A DNA stretch of 18,631 bases. Source: DASSKO01 sp035690425. GTDB lineage: Bacteria > Actinomycetota > Actinomycetes > Propionibacteriales > Nocardioidaceae. Shown in pieces: positions 7,788 to 13,889 of the stretch (position 1 is its first letter; every line of letters starts with the position of its first letter). The DNA lies in assembly GCA_035690425.1 (NCBI GenBank), contig DASSKO010000144.1:1-18631 (forward strand). Direction: 5' to 3'. The notes beneath the pieces were generated by a model that saw only the letters and a program-made list of their open reading frames with translations, did not search any database and was not told where the DNA came from. The translations under genes were made by a program, and so were the position numbers.

Positions 7788-8741
7788 TCACGCCTCCAGG
7801 GTGGCGGCGTCCGGCTCCACTCCGTGGCGCTCCGGTCCGGGGTCGCCGACGGCGAGGCGCACGTGGCCGCCCGAAGCCTGCAGCCGTCGCCGCGCGTCGT
7901 CGGTGGAGCAGTCGGCGAGCAGGGCGACAAGGGCGGTCTTGAGCTCGCCGTCTGCCGCCGTGAGCGCGTCCGTGCATTCAGCGGTGGGCCGCCCGGAGGC
8001 CTCCTCCAGGATGGTCACCAGCCGGCCGCGGAGCTTGGCATTGGTGGCCAGCACGTCGACCATCAGGTTGGAGTAGGTGCGGCCCAGTCGCACCGCCAAT
8101 GCCGTCGAGAAGCCGTTGAGCACCAGCTTCTGTGCCGTGGCGGCCTTCAACCGGGTGGACCCTGCGATCGCCTCTGGCCCGGTGACGACACCGACGTGCA
8201 CGTCGGCGAAGGCTGCCAGGCTCGCGTTCGGGTTCGCGGACACGAGCACGGTGGTGGCGCCCAGCTCCCGCGCCTTGCGCAGTGCCCCGCCCACGTAGGG
8301 GGTGCGGCCGCTGGCGGTGAGACCGACGGCCACGTCCAGGCTGGTGAGCGTCGATGCCTCGAGGGACCCCCGCTCGGCATCGTCCTCGGCGTTCTCCGCC
8401 GGCCGGGACAGTGCGTCGAGGCCGCCCGCGTGGTGAGCGACCACGGTGTCGTGGTCCATCCCGAACGTGGGCAGCAGCTCGGCGGCGTCCATGACCGCGA
8501 TCCGCCCGCTCGTGCCTGCGCCGAAGTAGTGAACGCGGCCGCCGGCGACGACCGCGGCCGCCGCGAGATCCACGGCCTCGGCGAGCTCCGGCAGGACAGC
8601 ACCGACAAGAGCGGGGACCTTCGCATCTTCGGCGTTCAGCAGCTGCAGGATGCCCAATGTCGGGAGGAGGTCGATCTCCGTGGTCCTGTCGTTGCGCTCC
8701 TCGGTCGGGGCGACCACGCGCTCAGGATCTCGTCTCTCCAC
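7788..8741 (-). CDS. murQ: N-acetylmuramic acid 6-phosphate etherase
   Basis: MurQ hydrolyses the D-lactyl ether of MurNAc-6-P to GlcNAc-6-P and lactate in the cytoplasm. The product has 317 residues (family about 300). Hallmarks are ERNDRTTEIDLLPTLGILQL at 15-34, NAEDAKVP at 36-43, the SIS loop GAGTSGR (74-80), DAAELLPTFG (85-94) containing the conserved Glu88, then TGPEAIAGSTRLKAATAQK, NLMVDVLATNAKL, and a UBA-like helical tail. GTG at 8741 is chosen because GGGAG lies 8 bases upstream and the protein then begins where MurQ proteins usually do; the frame itself stays open well beyond it. Its end overlaps the start region of the SIS gene, so the two are translated from one message. It is divergent from anmK across a 102-bp promoter region. 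Confidence 0.95.
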   Translation of the reverse strand: MERRDPERVVAPTEERNDRTTEIDLLPTLGILQLLNAEDAKVPALVGAVLPELAEAVDLAAAAVVAGGRVHYFGAGTSGRIAVMDAAELLPTFGMDHDTVVAHHAGGLDALSRPAENAEDDAERGSLEASTLTSLDVAVGLTASGRTPYVGGALRKARELGATTVLVSANPNASLAAFADVHVGVVTGPEAIAGSTRLKAATAQKLVLNGFSTALAVRLGRTYSNLMVDVLATNAKLRGRLVTILEEASGRPTAECTDALTAADGELKTALVALLADCSTDDARRRLQASGGHVRLAVGDPGPERHGVEPDAATLEA

Positions 8742-8843
8742 GTGTGCGGCTCCCACGCTCGATCGTCCGTTGACCTCGCTAGTTACTATGTCACGGCATT
8801 GTATCCTCAATTGTGGCTTTCTAACATAGAGGGGCTGGATGCG
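8742..8843. promoter_or_regulatory. Divergent murQ / anmK promoter region
   Basis: This AT-rich 102-bp gap serves both directions. On the plus strand, TTGTAT (8799-8804), 17 bases and TAACAT (8822-8827) form a promoter toward anmK. On the minus strand, TACAAT (8803-8798) is a good -10 toward murQ, with a weak -35. The two elements share bases, so the promoters may be mutually exclusive. A near-palindrome CCTCAATTGTGG (8805-8816) lies between the plus-strand hexamers and is a candidate operator. The 8-mer TTGACCTC (8770-8777) also occurs at the importer promoter (730-737). If the plus -10 is right, the start site falls very close to the anmK ribosome binding site, so the exact promoter is uncertain. 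Confidence 0.45.
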
Positions 8844-10025
8844 GTGCTGCTGCTCTCCTGCATGACCGGCACGTCCTTCGACGCCTTCGACGTCGCCGCT
8901 GCCGACGTGGCACTGGACGGGGACACCCTCACGTTGAGACCCGAGGGTTTCGTGTCCTCCCCGATTCCCTTGATGCTGCGTGAGGCGATCGCCGGGATCC
9001 TGCCGCCTGGGCAGTGCGGTGTCGGCGATGTCTGCCGCCTCGACGCGGAACTCGGTCGGGCCGCCGGCGCAACCCTTGCGGCAGCTGCCCGGGAGCTGTC
9101 GGTCGATCCGGAGGCTGTCGTCTGGAGCGGACAGACGGTGCACCACTGGGTCGAGGGGGGCAGGGTCAGAGGCACCCTGCAGATCGGCAGGTCGGCGTAC
9201 ATCGCCGAAGCAACCGGGCTACCCGTGATCGCTGACCTGCGCGCGCGGGACGTGGCCTGCGGGGGTCAGGGAGCCCCCCTCGTCTCGCTGGTCGACGTGT
9301 TGATCCTCGCCGACGAGGCGTCCGCGTGCCGTCGGCCGGTAGCGGCGCTGAACCTGGGTGGCATCAGCAACATCACCGTGGTCCGGCCGAACGGGCCGCC
9401 TCTGGCCTACGACGTCGGGCCCGCGAACGCGTTGGTCGACGCGGCCGCTCGGATGGTCACCGGGGGCGACTGGCAGTGCGACGTGGACGGGAGGCTGGCG
9501 TCGATGGGAACGACCTCCCCTCAGCTCTTGGCGCGACTTCTCGACGATCCCTATCTGGGTCAGACGCCTCCGAAGACCACGGGCAAGGAGCGCTACCATG
9601 CCGGCTTCCTGGAGACGGTCTGCGAAGGACTGGCTCTCTCTTCGCACGACCTGCTCGCCACCGTCACGGAGCACGCGGCGGAGATCGTGAGCCGCGAAGT
9701 CACGCGGCATGACGTGGCCCGGCTCTTCGTCGCTGGCGGAGGTGTGCGCAACCCCGCCCTCATGGCTGCGTTGCGCAGCAAAGTGCCTGGTGTCGACGTG
9801 ATCTCGACGGACCGTCTCGGCCTCCCAGCTCAGGCGAAGGAGGCACTGGCCTTCGCCGTCGTCGGCTTCCTGACCTGGCATGGGCTTCCCGGCAATCTGC
9901 CCTCGTGCACCGGCGCAGCGCACCCGGCGCTGCTCGGGACCCTGACCCCAGGTCGGGAGCCCCTCGCGCTCCCTGTGCCCGTCAGACGCGCACCTCGTCG
10001 ACTGGTCGTCCTGCCGGGTCGCTGA
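8844..10025 (+). CDS. anmK: Anhydro-N-acetylmuramic acid kinase
   Basis: AnmK hydrolytically opens and phosphorylates 1,6-anhydro-MurNAc with ATP to give MurNAc-6-P, the MurQ substrate. The product has 393 residues (family about 370-390). Visible motifs are the phosphate loop CMTGTSFDAFD (residues 6-16; canonical GxMSGTSxDGxD), SGQTVHHW, the catalytic segment RARDVACGGQGAPL with Asp136 as the expected catalytic base, LNLGGISNITVV, YDVGPANALVD, TTGKERYHAGFLE, the adenosine-motif-like VAGGGVRNP, and LPGNLPSCTGA near the end. The start GTG at 8844 follows AGAGGGG (8828-8834) by 9 bases; the frame extends upstream antisense to murQ, which is not coding. The loop has Ala where most family members have Gly (DAFD for DGxD). 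It is convergent with gadB, 14 bases apart. Confidence 0.95.
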   Translation: MLLLSCMTGTSFDAFDVAAADVALDGDTLTLRPEGFVSSPIPLMLREAIAGILPPGQCGVGDVCRLDAELGRAAGATLAAAARELSVDPEAVVWSGQTVHHWVEGGRVRGTLQIGRSAYIAEATGLPVIADLRARDVACGGQGAPLVSLVDVLILADEASACRRPVAALNLGGISNITVVRPNGPPLAYDVGPANALVDAAARMVTGGDWQCDVDGRLASMGTTSPQLLARLLDDPYLGQTPPKTTGKERYHAGFLETVCEGLALSSHDLLATVTEHAAEIVSREVTRHDVARLFVAGGGVRNPALMAALRSKVPGVDVISTDRLGLPAQAKEALAFAVVGFLTWHGLPGNLPSCTGAAHPALLGTLTPGREPLALPVPVRRAPRRLVVLPGR

Positions 10026-10039
10026 CCCGAGATTGCCGG

Positions 10040-11446
10040 TCAGTGGTGGAAGCCGCTGGGCTGGGCCTCGTGCGGCATCGGTCCGGTCAGGCCGTCCAGC
10101 CAGTCCACGGCGGTGCGGAGGTCGCGCAGGAACAGGTCGGCCATGTCGTGGCTGAACCCGTTGCGGACCACCACCCGCAGCACCGCGAGGTCCTCGCGCT
10201 TGGGCGGCATCGTGTACGCCGGGACCAGCCAGCCGCTCTCCCGGAGCTTGCGCGACACGTCGTACACGTCGTACTTCGTGACCTCGGGACTGATCGCGAA
10301 GGTGACCACCGGCAGGTCCCGGCCCTTCGAGATCAGCGAGAACTCCGGCATCCCCGCCAGCGCCTCGGCGATGCGCATCGCCACCTCCTGGCAGGTCCGC
10401 TGGACCAGCCGGAAGCCGTCCCGGCCCAGGCGCAGGAACTGGAAGTACTGCAGCACCACCTGGGCCCCCGGGCGCGAGAAGTTCAGGGCGAAGGTGGGCA
10501 TGTCCCCGCCGAGGTAGTTCACGTGGAAGACCAGGTCCTCCGGCAGGTGCTCGGCGTCCCGCCAGAGCACCCAGCCGACGCCCGGGTAGACCAGGCCGTA
10601 CTTGTGGCCGGAGGTCTGGATCGACACCACCCGCGGCAGCTGGAAGTCCCACACCAGGTCCGGCTGCACGAACGGCGCGACGAAGCCGCCAGAGGCGGCG
10701 TCCACGTGCACCGGGACGGAGACCCCGGTCCGGGCCTCGTAGTCGTCGAGGACCGCGCAGATCTCCTGCACCGGCTCGTAGCTGCCGTCCATCGTCGACC
10801 CGAGCACGGCCACCACTCCGATGGTGTTCTCGTCCACGTAGGGGAGCAGCCGGTCGGCGGTCAGGTGCAGGACGCTTCCCTCCAGAGGCACGTAGCGGGG
10901 CTCGACGTCCCAGTAGTTGGCGAACTTCTCCCAGACCACCTGGACGTTCGCGCCCATCACGATGTTCGGCCGGTCTGCCGGCCGCCCGGCCTGCCGGCGG
11001 GAGTGCTGCCAGCGGGAGTGCTGCCAGCGGCGCTTCATGGCCAGCCCGCCGAGCATGCAGCCCTCGGAGCTGCCGGTGGTGGACGTGCCCACCGTGGCCG
11101 CCGCCTGCGGCGCGTGCCACAGGTCGGCCAGCATCCGCACGCAGCGGGCCTCGATCTCGGCGGTCTGCGGGTATTCGTCCCGGTCGATCATGTTCTTGTC
11201 GAACGTGGCGGCGTACAGCCGGTCCGCCTCGTCGTCCATCCAGGTGGTGACAAACGTGGCCCGGTTGAACCGGGCGTTGCCGTCGAGCATCACCTCGTCG
11301 GTGATGATCTGGTACGCCGTCTGCGGCAGCATCTCGCCGTCGGGCAGCCGGTTCTTCGGGACCTTCAGCATCCCGGCCCGGGTGAAGCGTGGGACCACGC
11401 TCAGGTCCTCGTCGGCCTCGTGCGCCGACCGCCGGTGGATAGCCAT
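10040..11446 (-). CDS. gadB: Glutamate decarboxylase (PLP-dependent)
   Basis: GadB converts glutamate to GABA and CO2, consuming a proton, and serves acid resistance in many bacteria. The product has 468 residues, the usual length. It shows GTSTTGSSEGCMLGGLAMKRRW, the PLP-binding HVDAASGG with Asp249, and SGHKYG with the Schiff-base Lys282 (six residues later than the E. coli numbering). The C-terminus ends in GFHH; a C-terminal His takes part in pH-dependent autoinhibition in E. coli GadB, and a similar role here is only possible. Five extra residues arise from a perfect 15-bp tandem duplication after MKRR. The start is ATG 11446, 11 bases after the SHOCT gene, so it is the last gene of a three-gene minus-strand operon. 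Confidence 0.95.
   Translation of the reverse strand: MAIHRRSAHEADEDLSVVPRFTRAGMLKVPKNRLPDGEMLPQTAYQIITDEVMLDGNARFNRATFVTTWMDDEADRLYAATFDKNMIDRDEYPQTAEIEARCVRMLADLWHAPQAAATVGTSTTGSSEGCMLGGLAMKRRWQHSRWQHSRRQAGRPADRPNIVMGANVQVVWEKFANYWDVEPRYVPLEGSVLHLTADRLLPYVDENTIGVVAVLGSTMDGSYEPVQEICAVLDDYEARTGVSVPVHVDAASGGFVAPFVQPDLVWDFQLPRVVSIQTSGHKYGLVYPGVGWVLWRDAEHLPEDLVFHVNYLGGDMPTFALNFSRPGAQVVLQYFQFLRLGRDGFRLVQRTCQEVAMRIAEALAGMPEFSLISKGRDLPVVTFAISPEVTKYDVYDVSRKLRESGWLVPAYTMPPKREDLAVLRVVVRNGFSHDMADLFLRDLRTAVDWLDGLTGPMPHEAQPSGFHH
10997..11026. repeat. Perfect 15-bp tandem duplication inside gadB
   Basis: GCGGGAGTGCTGCCA occurs at 10997-11011 and again at 11012-11026 with no mismatch. It is a multiple of three, so the reading frame is kept and the protein reads RWQHSRWQHSRR instead of the expected single RWQHSRR. 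Perfect identity suggests a recent slippage event. Confidence 0.9.
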
Positions 11447-11457
11447 CTCGCCCTGCG

Positions 11458-11763
11458 TCAGCCGGCCAGGATCCTGACCTTCTGGGCGGCGAACTCCTCC
11501 TCGGTGAGGATGCCCTGCTCCCTGAGCGCGGCCAGATCCTTCAGCTGCTGCACCACGTCAGGGGCAGGTGAGGCCGGCGCGGCGGGCGGCGGCGGGGCCT
11601 GCTGGTAGTAGGTCTGCTGGTAGGCCTGGTCCTGCTGGTAGGCGAGCTGGGCGTCCCGCTCGGCGTACCTCTCGGCCTGCCGGCGCTGCACCCGACCGCT
11701 CACCGCGGTCGCTGTGCCGGCGACCACCGCGGTCCGGGCGACTCCGCGAATCAGTCCGGGCAT
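11458..11763 (-). CDS. Small SHOCT-domain protein
   Basis: The product has 101 residues. It starts with MPGLIRGVARTAVVAGTATA, a weakly hydrophobic, small-residue-rich segment, followed by a charged helix (RVQRRQAERYAERDAQ), a Gln/Tyr-rich stretch, a Pro/Ala linker and a C-terminal SHOCT motif (LKDLAALREQGILTEEEF, about residues 75-92). SHOCT is a short domain found at the ends of many bacterial proteins, thought to mediate oligomerisation; its function here is unknown. AGGAGGAG stands just before ATG 11763, a strong ribosome binding site. It lies between the DUF6325-like gene (10 bases) and gadB (11 bases), so the three are cotranscribed. Confidence 0.85.
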   Translation of the reverse strand: MPGLIRGVARTAVVAGTATAVSGRVQRRQAERYAERDAQLAYQQDQAYQQTYYQQAPPPPAAPASPAPDVVQQLKDLAALREQGILTEEEFAAQKVRILAG

Positions 11764-11773
11764 GATCTCCTCC

Positions 11774-12205
11774 TCAGCCTTCCGCCTCGAGCGCCTCGAG
11801 CGCGGCCATCACGTCGGGAGCGGGGATCCGGGCGCTCGCCACCAGCTCGCCTCCGCTGTCGCGGGCGGCGGCCACGAACGGGATCGCCCAGCTGTTCTCG
11901 TAGACGATCAGGGCGGCCACCGTCCCCGGCGCCATGGCCGCGGCCGCCTCACGCATGTCGTCGTCGCCCAGCAGGCCCGAGCGAGCCCCGGCGAAGGTGG
12001 CGAAGCCTCCGGTCTCGCCCAGCTCGAGCAGCTCGACGGTGCCGTCGTCGTCCTTGCCGATCACCATCAGGTCGTAGAGCCGGATCACGCCGCGTTCGAC
12101 CAGGTCGAGCAGCGCCTTGCCGGCCTCGCCGGTGAGCCGGTGCCGTGGGAACTCCAGCAGCACGAAGTCCACCGGACCGTGAACGTCATTGGCTGTCGTG
12201 GTCAC
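11774..12205 (-). CDS. DUF6325-like conserved protein
   Basis: The product has 143 residues and no membrane segment. The pattern GPVDFVLLEFPRHRLTGEAG, LVERGVIRLYDLMVIGKDDD, ELLELGE, then AAAMAPGTVAALIVYENSWA and ARIPAPDVMAALEAL matches what I recall of the DUF6325 family, common in actinobacteria and often beside SHOCT proteins; this is family recall, not a search. The function is unknown. GTG at 12205 is preferred over GTG at 12217 because GGAGG (12215-12211) lies 5 bases upstream of the former and overlaps the latter. It is the first gene of the minus-strand operon ending with gadB. Confidence 0.75.
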   Translation of the reverse strand: MTTTANDVHGPVDFVLLEFPRHRLTGEAGKALLDLVERGVIRLYDLMVIGKDDDGTVELLELGETGGFATFAGARSGLLGDDDMREAAAAMAPGTVAALIVYENSWAIPFVAAARDSGGELVASARIPAPDVMAALEALEAEG

Positions 12206-12313
12206 TCTCGCCTCCACAAAGTCGGATGCGCTCCACTCTCCGACCGCGCCGCCGCAGAGGCATCACCCGTGCCGGATGACTCCGCGTCCCGCAGCCGCGT
12301 GGGTTTCGGGATT

Positions 12314-12332
12314 CTCACCCGGAAGGGGTGAG
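12314..12332. promoter_or_regulatory. Stem-loop in the divergent gap before the membrane-protein gene
   Basis: CTCACCC (12314-12320) pairs perfectly with GGGTGAG (12326-12332) around GGAAG. It lies in the 184-bp gap between the DUF6325-like gene (minus) and the membrane-protein gene (plus), about 58 bases before the latter's start. It could be an operator palindrome or a leader hairpin; no U tract follows. I find no convincing -35/-10 pair in this gap. Confidence 0.35.
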
Positions 12333-12389
12333 GCGCGCCGGGCAGGGGAGCGGGACGGTAGCCCTGGACGCTCTCGGAAGGAGCCCGTC

Positions 12390-13823
12390 ATGACCGACAT
12401 CGGTGAGCTAGAACGGCTGCGTTCGCGGGTCGCGGAGCTCGAGGGTGAGCTCCAGAAGACGCAGGCGCCGCCTGTCGCGCGCCGCCACCGGGTGCGATCC
12501 GGGTTCGCGGCGCTGCTGATCGTCCTCGGCTGCGTGCTCGCCCCGTTCTCGGTGGTCTCGGTGTGGGCCAGCACTCAGGTCTCCAACACCGACCGGTGGG
12601 TCGCGACCGTGGAGCCGCTGGTCCACGATCCGGCCGTCCAGGCGGCGATCGCCGACAACGTGACGGTGGCGATCCTGGACAACGTCGACGTGCATACCCT
12701 CGCGACCCAGGCGCTACACACCCTGGCGGACCGGCCGAACGTGCCGCCTCGGCTGGCGGCGGTGCTGCCCGGGCTGGCCGTGCCGATCACCAACGGTGTG
12801 GAGAGCTTCATCGGCACCCAGGTCGACAAGGTGGTGGCCAGCCCCGCGTTCGCGACGGTCTGGGACCAGGCCAACCGGGTGGCCCACCAGAACCTGGTCA
12901 ACCTGCTCGAGGGCAACCAGAACGGTGCGCTGAGCGCCCAGAACGGTGAGGTGACGCTGAACCTGGCGCCGATCATCGCCCAGGTCAAGCAGCGCCTGGT
13001 GTCCCGCGGCTTCACTCCAGCCGCGCAGATCCCGGCCATCGACAAGTCCTTCGTGCTGGTGAAGTCGGACGCGGTGACCAAGGCGCAGGGCCTCTACCGG
13101 CTGCTGAACACGATGGGTATCTGGCTGCCGATCATCACCCTCGCCCTGCTCGCGGGCGGGATCGCGCTGGCGCGTCGCCACCGCCGGGCGCTGGCCGCCG
13201 GCGCGTTCGGAGTCGCCGGCTCGATGCTCGTCCTCGGCATCGCGTTCGCCGTGGCGCGGGTGCTGTACCTGAACGCGGTGCCGACCGACGTGCTCCCCGC
13301 GCAGGCGGCCGGCGACGTCTACGACACCCTGATCCGGTTCCTGCGCTACTCGCTGCGGTCGGTGGCCGCTGTCGGGCTGGTGGTCGGCCTCGGCGCCTAC
13401 CTGACCGGTCCCGGCACCGGTGCGGTGCGGACCCGCGGGGCGTTCTCCCGAGGCATCGGCGGGCTGCGCGGCGGCGCGGAGCGGGCCGGGATGCAGACCG
13501 GCGTGGTGGGCACCTGGACCTACGCGCACAAGCGCTGGCTCCGGGTGGGCGCCGTCGTGGTCGGCGCGGTCGTCCTGGTGCTCTGGTCCCAGCCGAACGT
13601 GGCGGTGATCCTGACCATCACGGGCATCGTGCTCCTGGCGCTCGCGGTGATCGAGTTCCTGGGCCGTCCGCCGGCCACCGCGCCGGGCGTGCTCGAGGGC
13701 CCGGTGAAGCCCACGGTGCCGCGCCAGGCCACCGGGACGGAGCGCGAGCCGCAGGACGCGGCGCGCCCGGACGGTGAGGAGCCGGTGGAGGACCAGAAGA
13801 AGCCGGAGGTGACCCCGCGCTGA
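12390..13823 (+). CDS. Six-TM membrane protein with large extracytoplasmic domain, function unknown
   Basis: The product has 477 residues. ATG at 12390 is chosen for the GGAAGGAG at 12376-12383. Order: a short N-terminal heptad-like coiled coil (IGELERLRSRVAELEGELQK, 4-23), TM1 (about 38-60), a soluble region of about 180 residues (60-240) presumably outside the membrane, TM2 (about 241-262), TM3 (267-294), TM4 (320-340), TM5 (384-400), TM6 (404-425), and an acidic/Pro-rich cytoplasmic tail. The soluble part begins with WASTQVSNTDRWVATVEPL, a pattern I associate with actinobacterial integral membrane proteins of unknown role. No catalytic motif is visible. It is divergent from the gadB operon and followed by a strong hairpin. 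Confidence 0.8.
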   Translation: MTDIGELERLRSRVAELEGELQKTQAPPVARRHRVRSGFAALLIVLGCVLAPFSVVSVWASTQVSNTDRWVATVEPLVHDPAVQAAIADNVTVAILDNVDVHTLATQALHTLADRPNVPPRLAAVLPGLAVPITNGVESFIGTQVDKVVASPAFATVWDQANRVAHQNLVNLLEGNQNGALSAQNGEVTLNLAPIIAQVKQRLVSRGFTPAAQIPAIDKSFVLVKSDAVTKAQGLYRLLNTMGIWLPIITLALLAGGIALARRHRRALAAGAFGVAGSMLVLGIAFAVARVLYLNAVPTDVLPAQAAGDVYDTLIRFLRYSLRSVAAVGLVVGLGAYLTGPGTGAVRTRGAFSRGIGGLRGGAERAGMQTGVVGTWTYAHKRWLRVGAVVVGAVVLVLWSQPNVAVILTITGIVLLALAVIEFLGRPPATAPGVLEGPVKPTVPRQATGTEREPQDAARPDGEEPVEDQKKPEVTPR

Positions 13824-13840
13824 CCACCCGGCCAGGGGTT

Positions 13841-13866
13841 CGGGCGCCGGTTGCTGCCGGCGCCCG
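13841..13866 (+). terminator. GC-rich hairpin, likely terminator of the membrane-protein gene
   Basis: CGGGCGCCGG (13841-13850) pairs perfectly with CCGGCGCCCG (13857-13866), a 10-bp stem with the loop TTGCTG, 17 bases after the stop codon. There is no U tract. It separates the membrane-protein gene from the ABC-kinase fusion gene, which suggests the latter has its own promoter. Confidence 0.55.
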
Positions 13867-13877
13867 CCGCCGTCGGC

Positions 13878-13883
13878 GACAAT
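13878..13883 (+). promoter_or_regulatory. Possible -10 element for a leaderless ABC-kinase transcript
   Basis: GACAAT (13878-13883) lies six bases before ATG 13890, and no Shine-Dalgarno sequence precedes that ATG. This spacing would start the mRNA at or next to the A of ATG, a common leaderless arrangement in actinobacteria. No good -35 is visible, so the call is weak. Confidence 0.3.
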
Positions 13884-13889
13884 GTGGTC

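Noticed and set aside
7188..8843. Upstream extension of the anmK reading frame, antisense to the SIS gene and murQ
   Set aside because: AnmK motifs begin only after 8844, where a ribosome site is present; the upstream part is the complement of murQ and has no resemblance to a protein family.
8742..9146. Upstream extension of the murQ frame into anmK
   Set aside because: MurQ homology starts at about 8741, and the extension is antisense to the anmK catalytic region.
10997..11026. Tandem repeat as part of a CRISPR or mobile element
   Set aside because: There are only two units with no spacer, wholly inside a coding gene and in frame; simple duplication explains it.
9219..11120. Minus-strand frame of about 630 codons across anmK and gadB
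   Set aside because: It covers the wrong frame of gadB and the antisense of anmK; both have complete motif sets, while this frame has only repetitive Gly/Arg/Ala-rich sequence.
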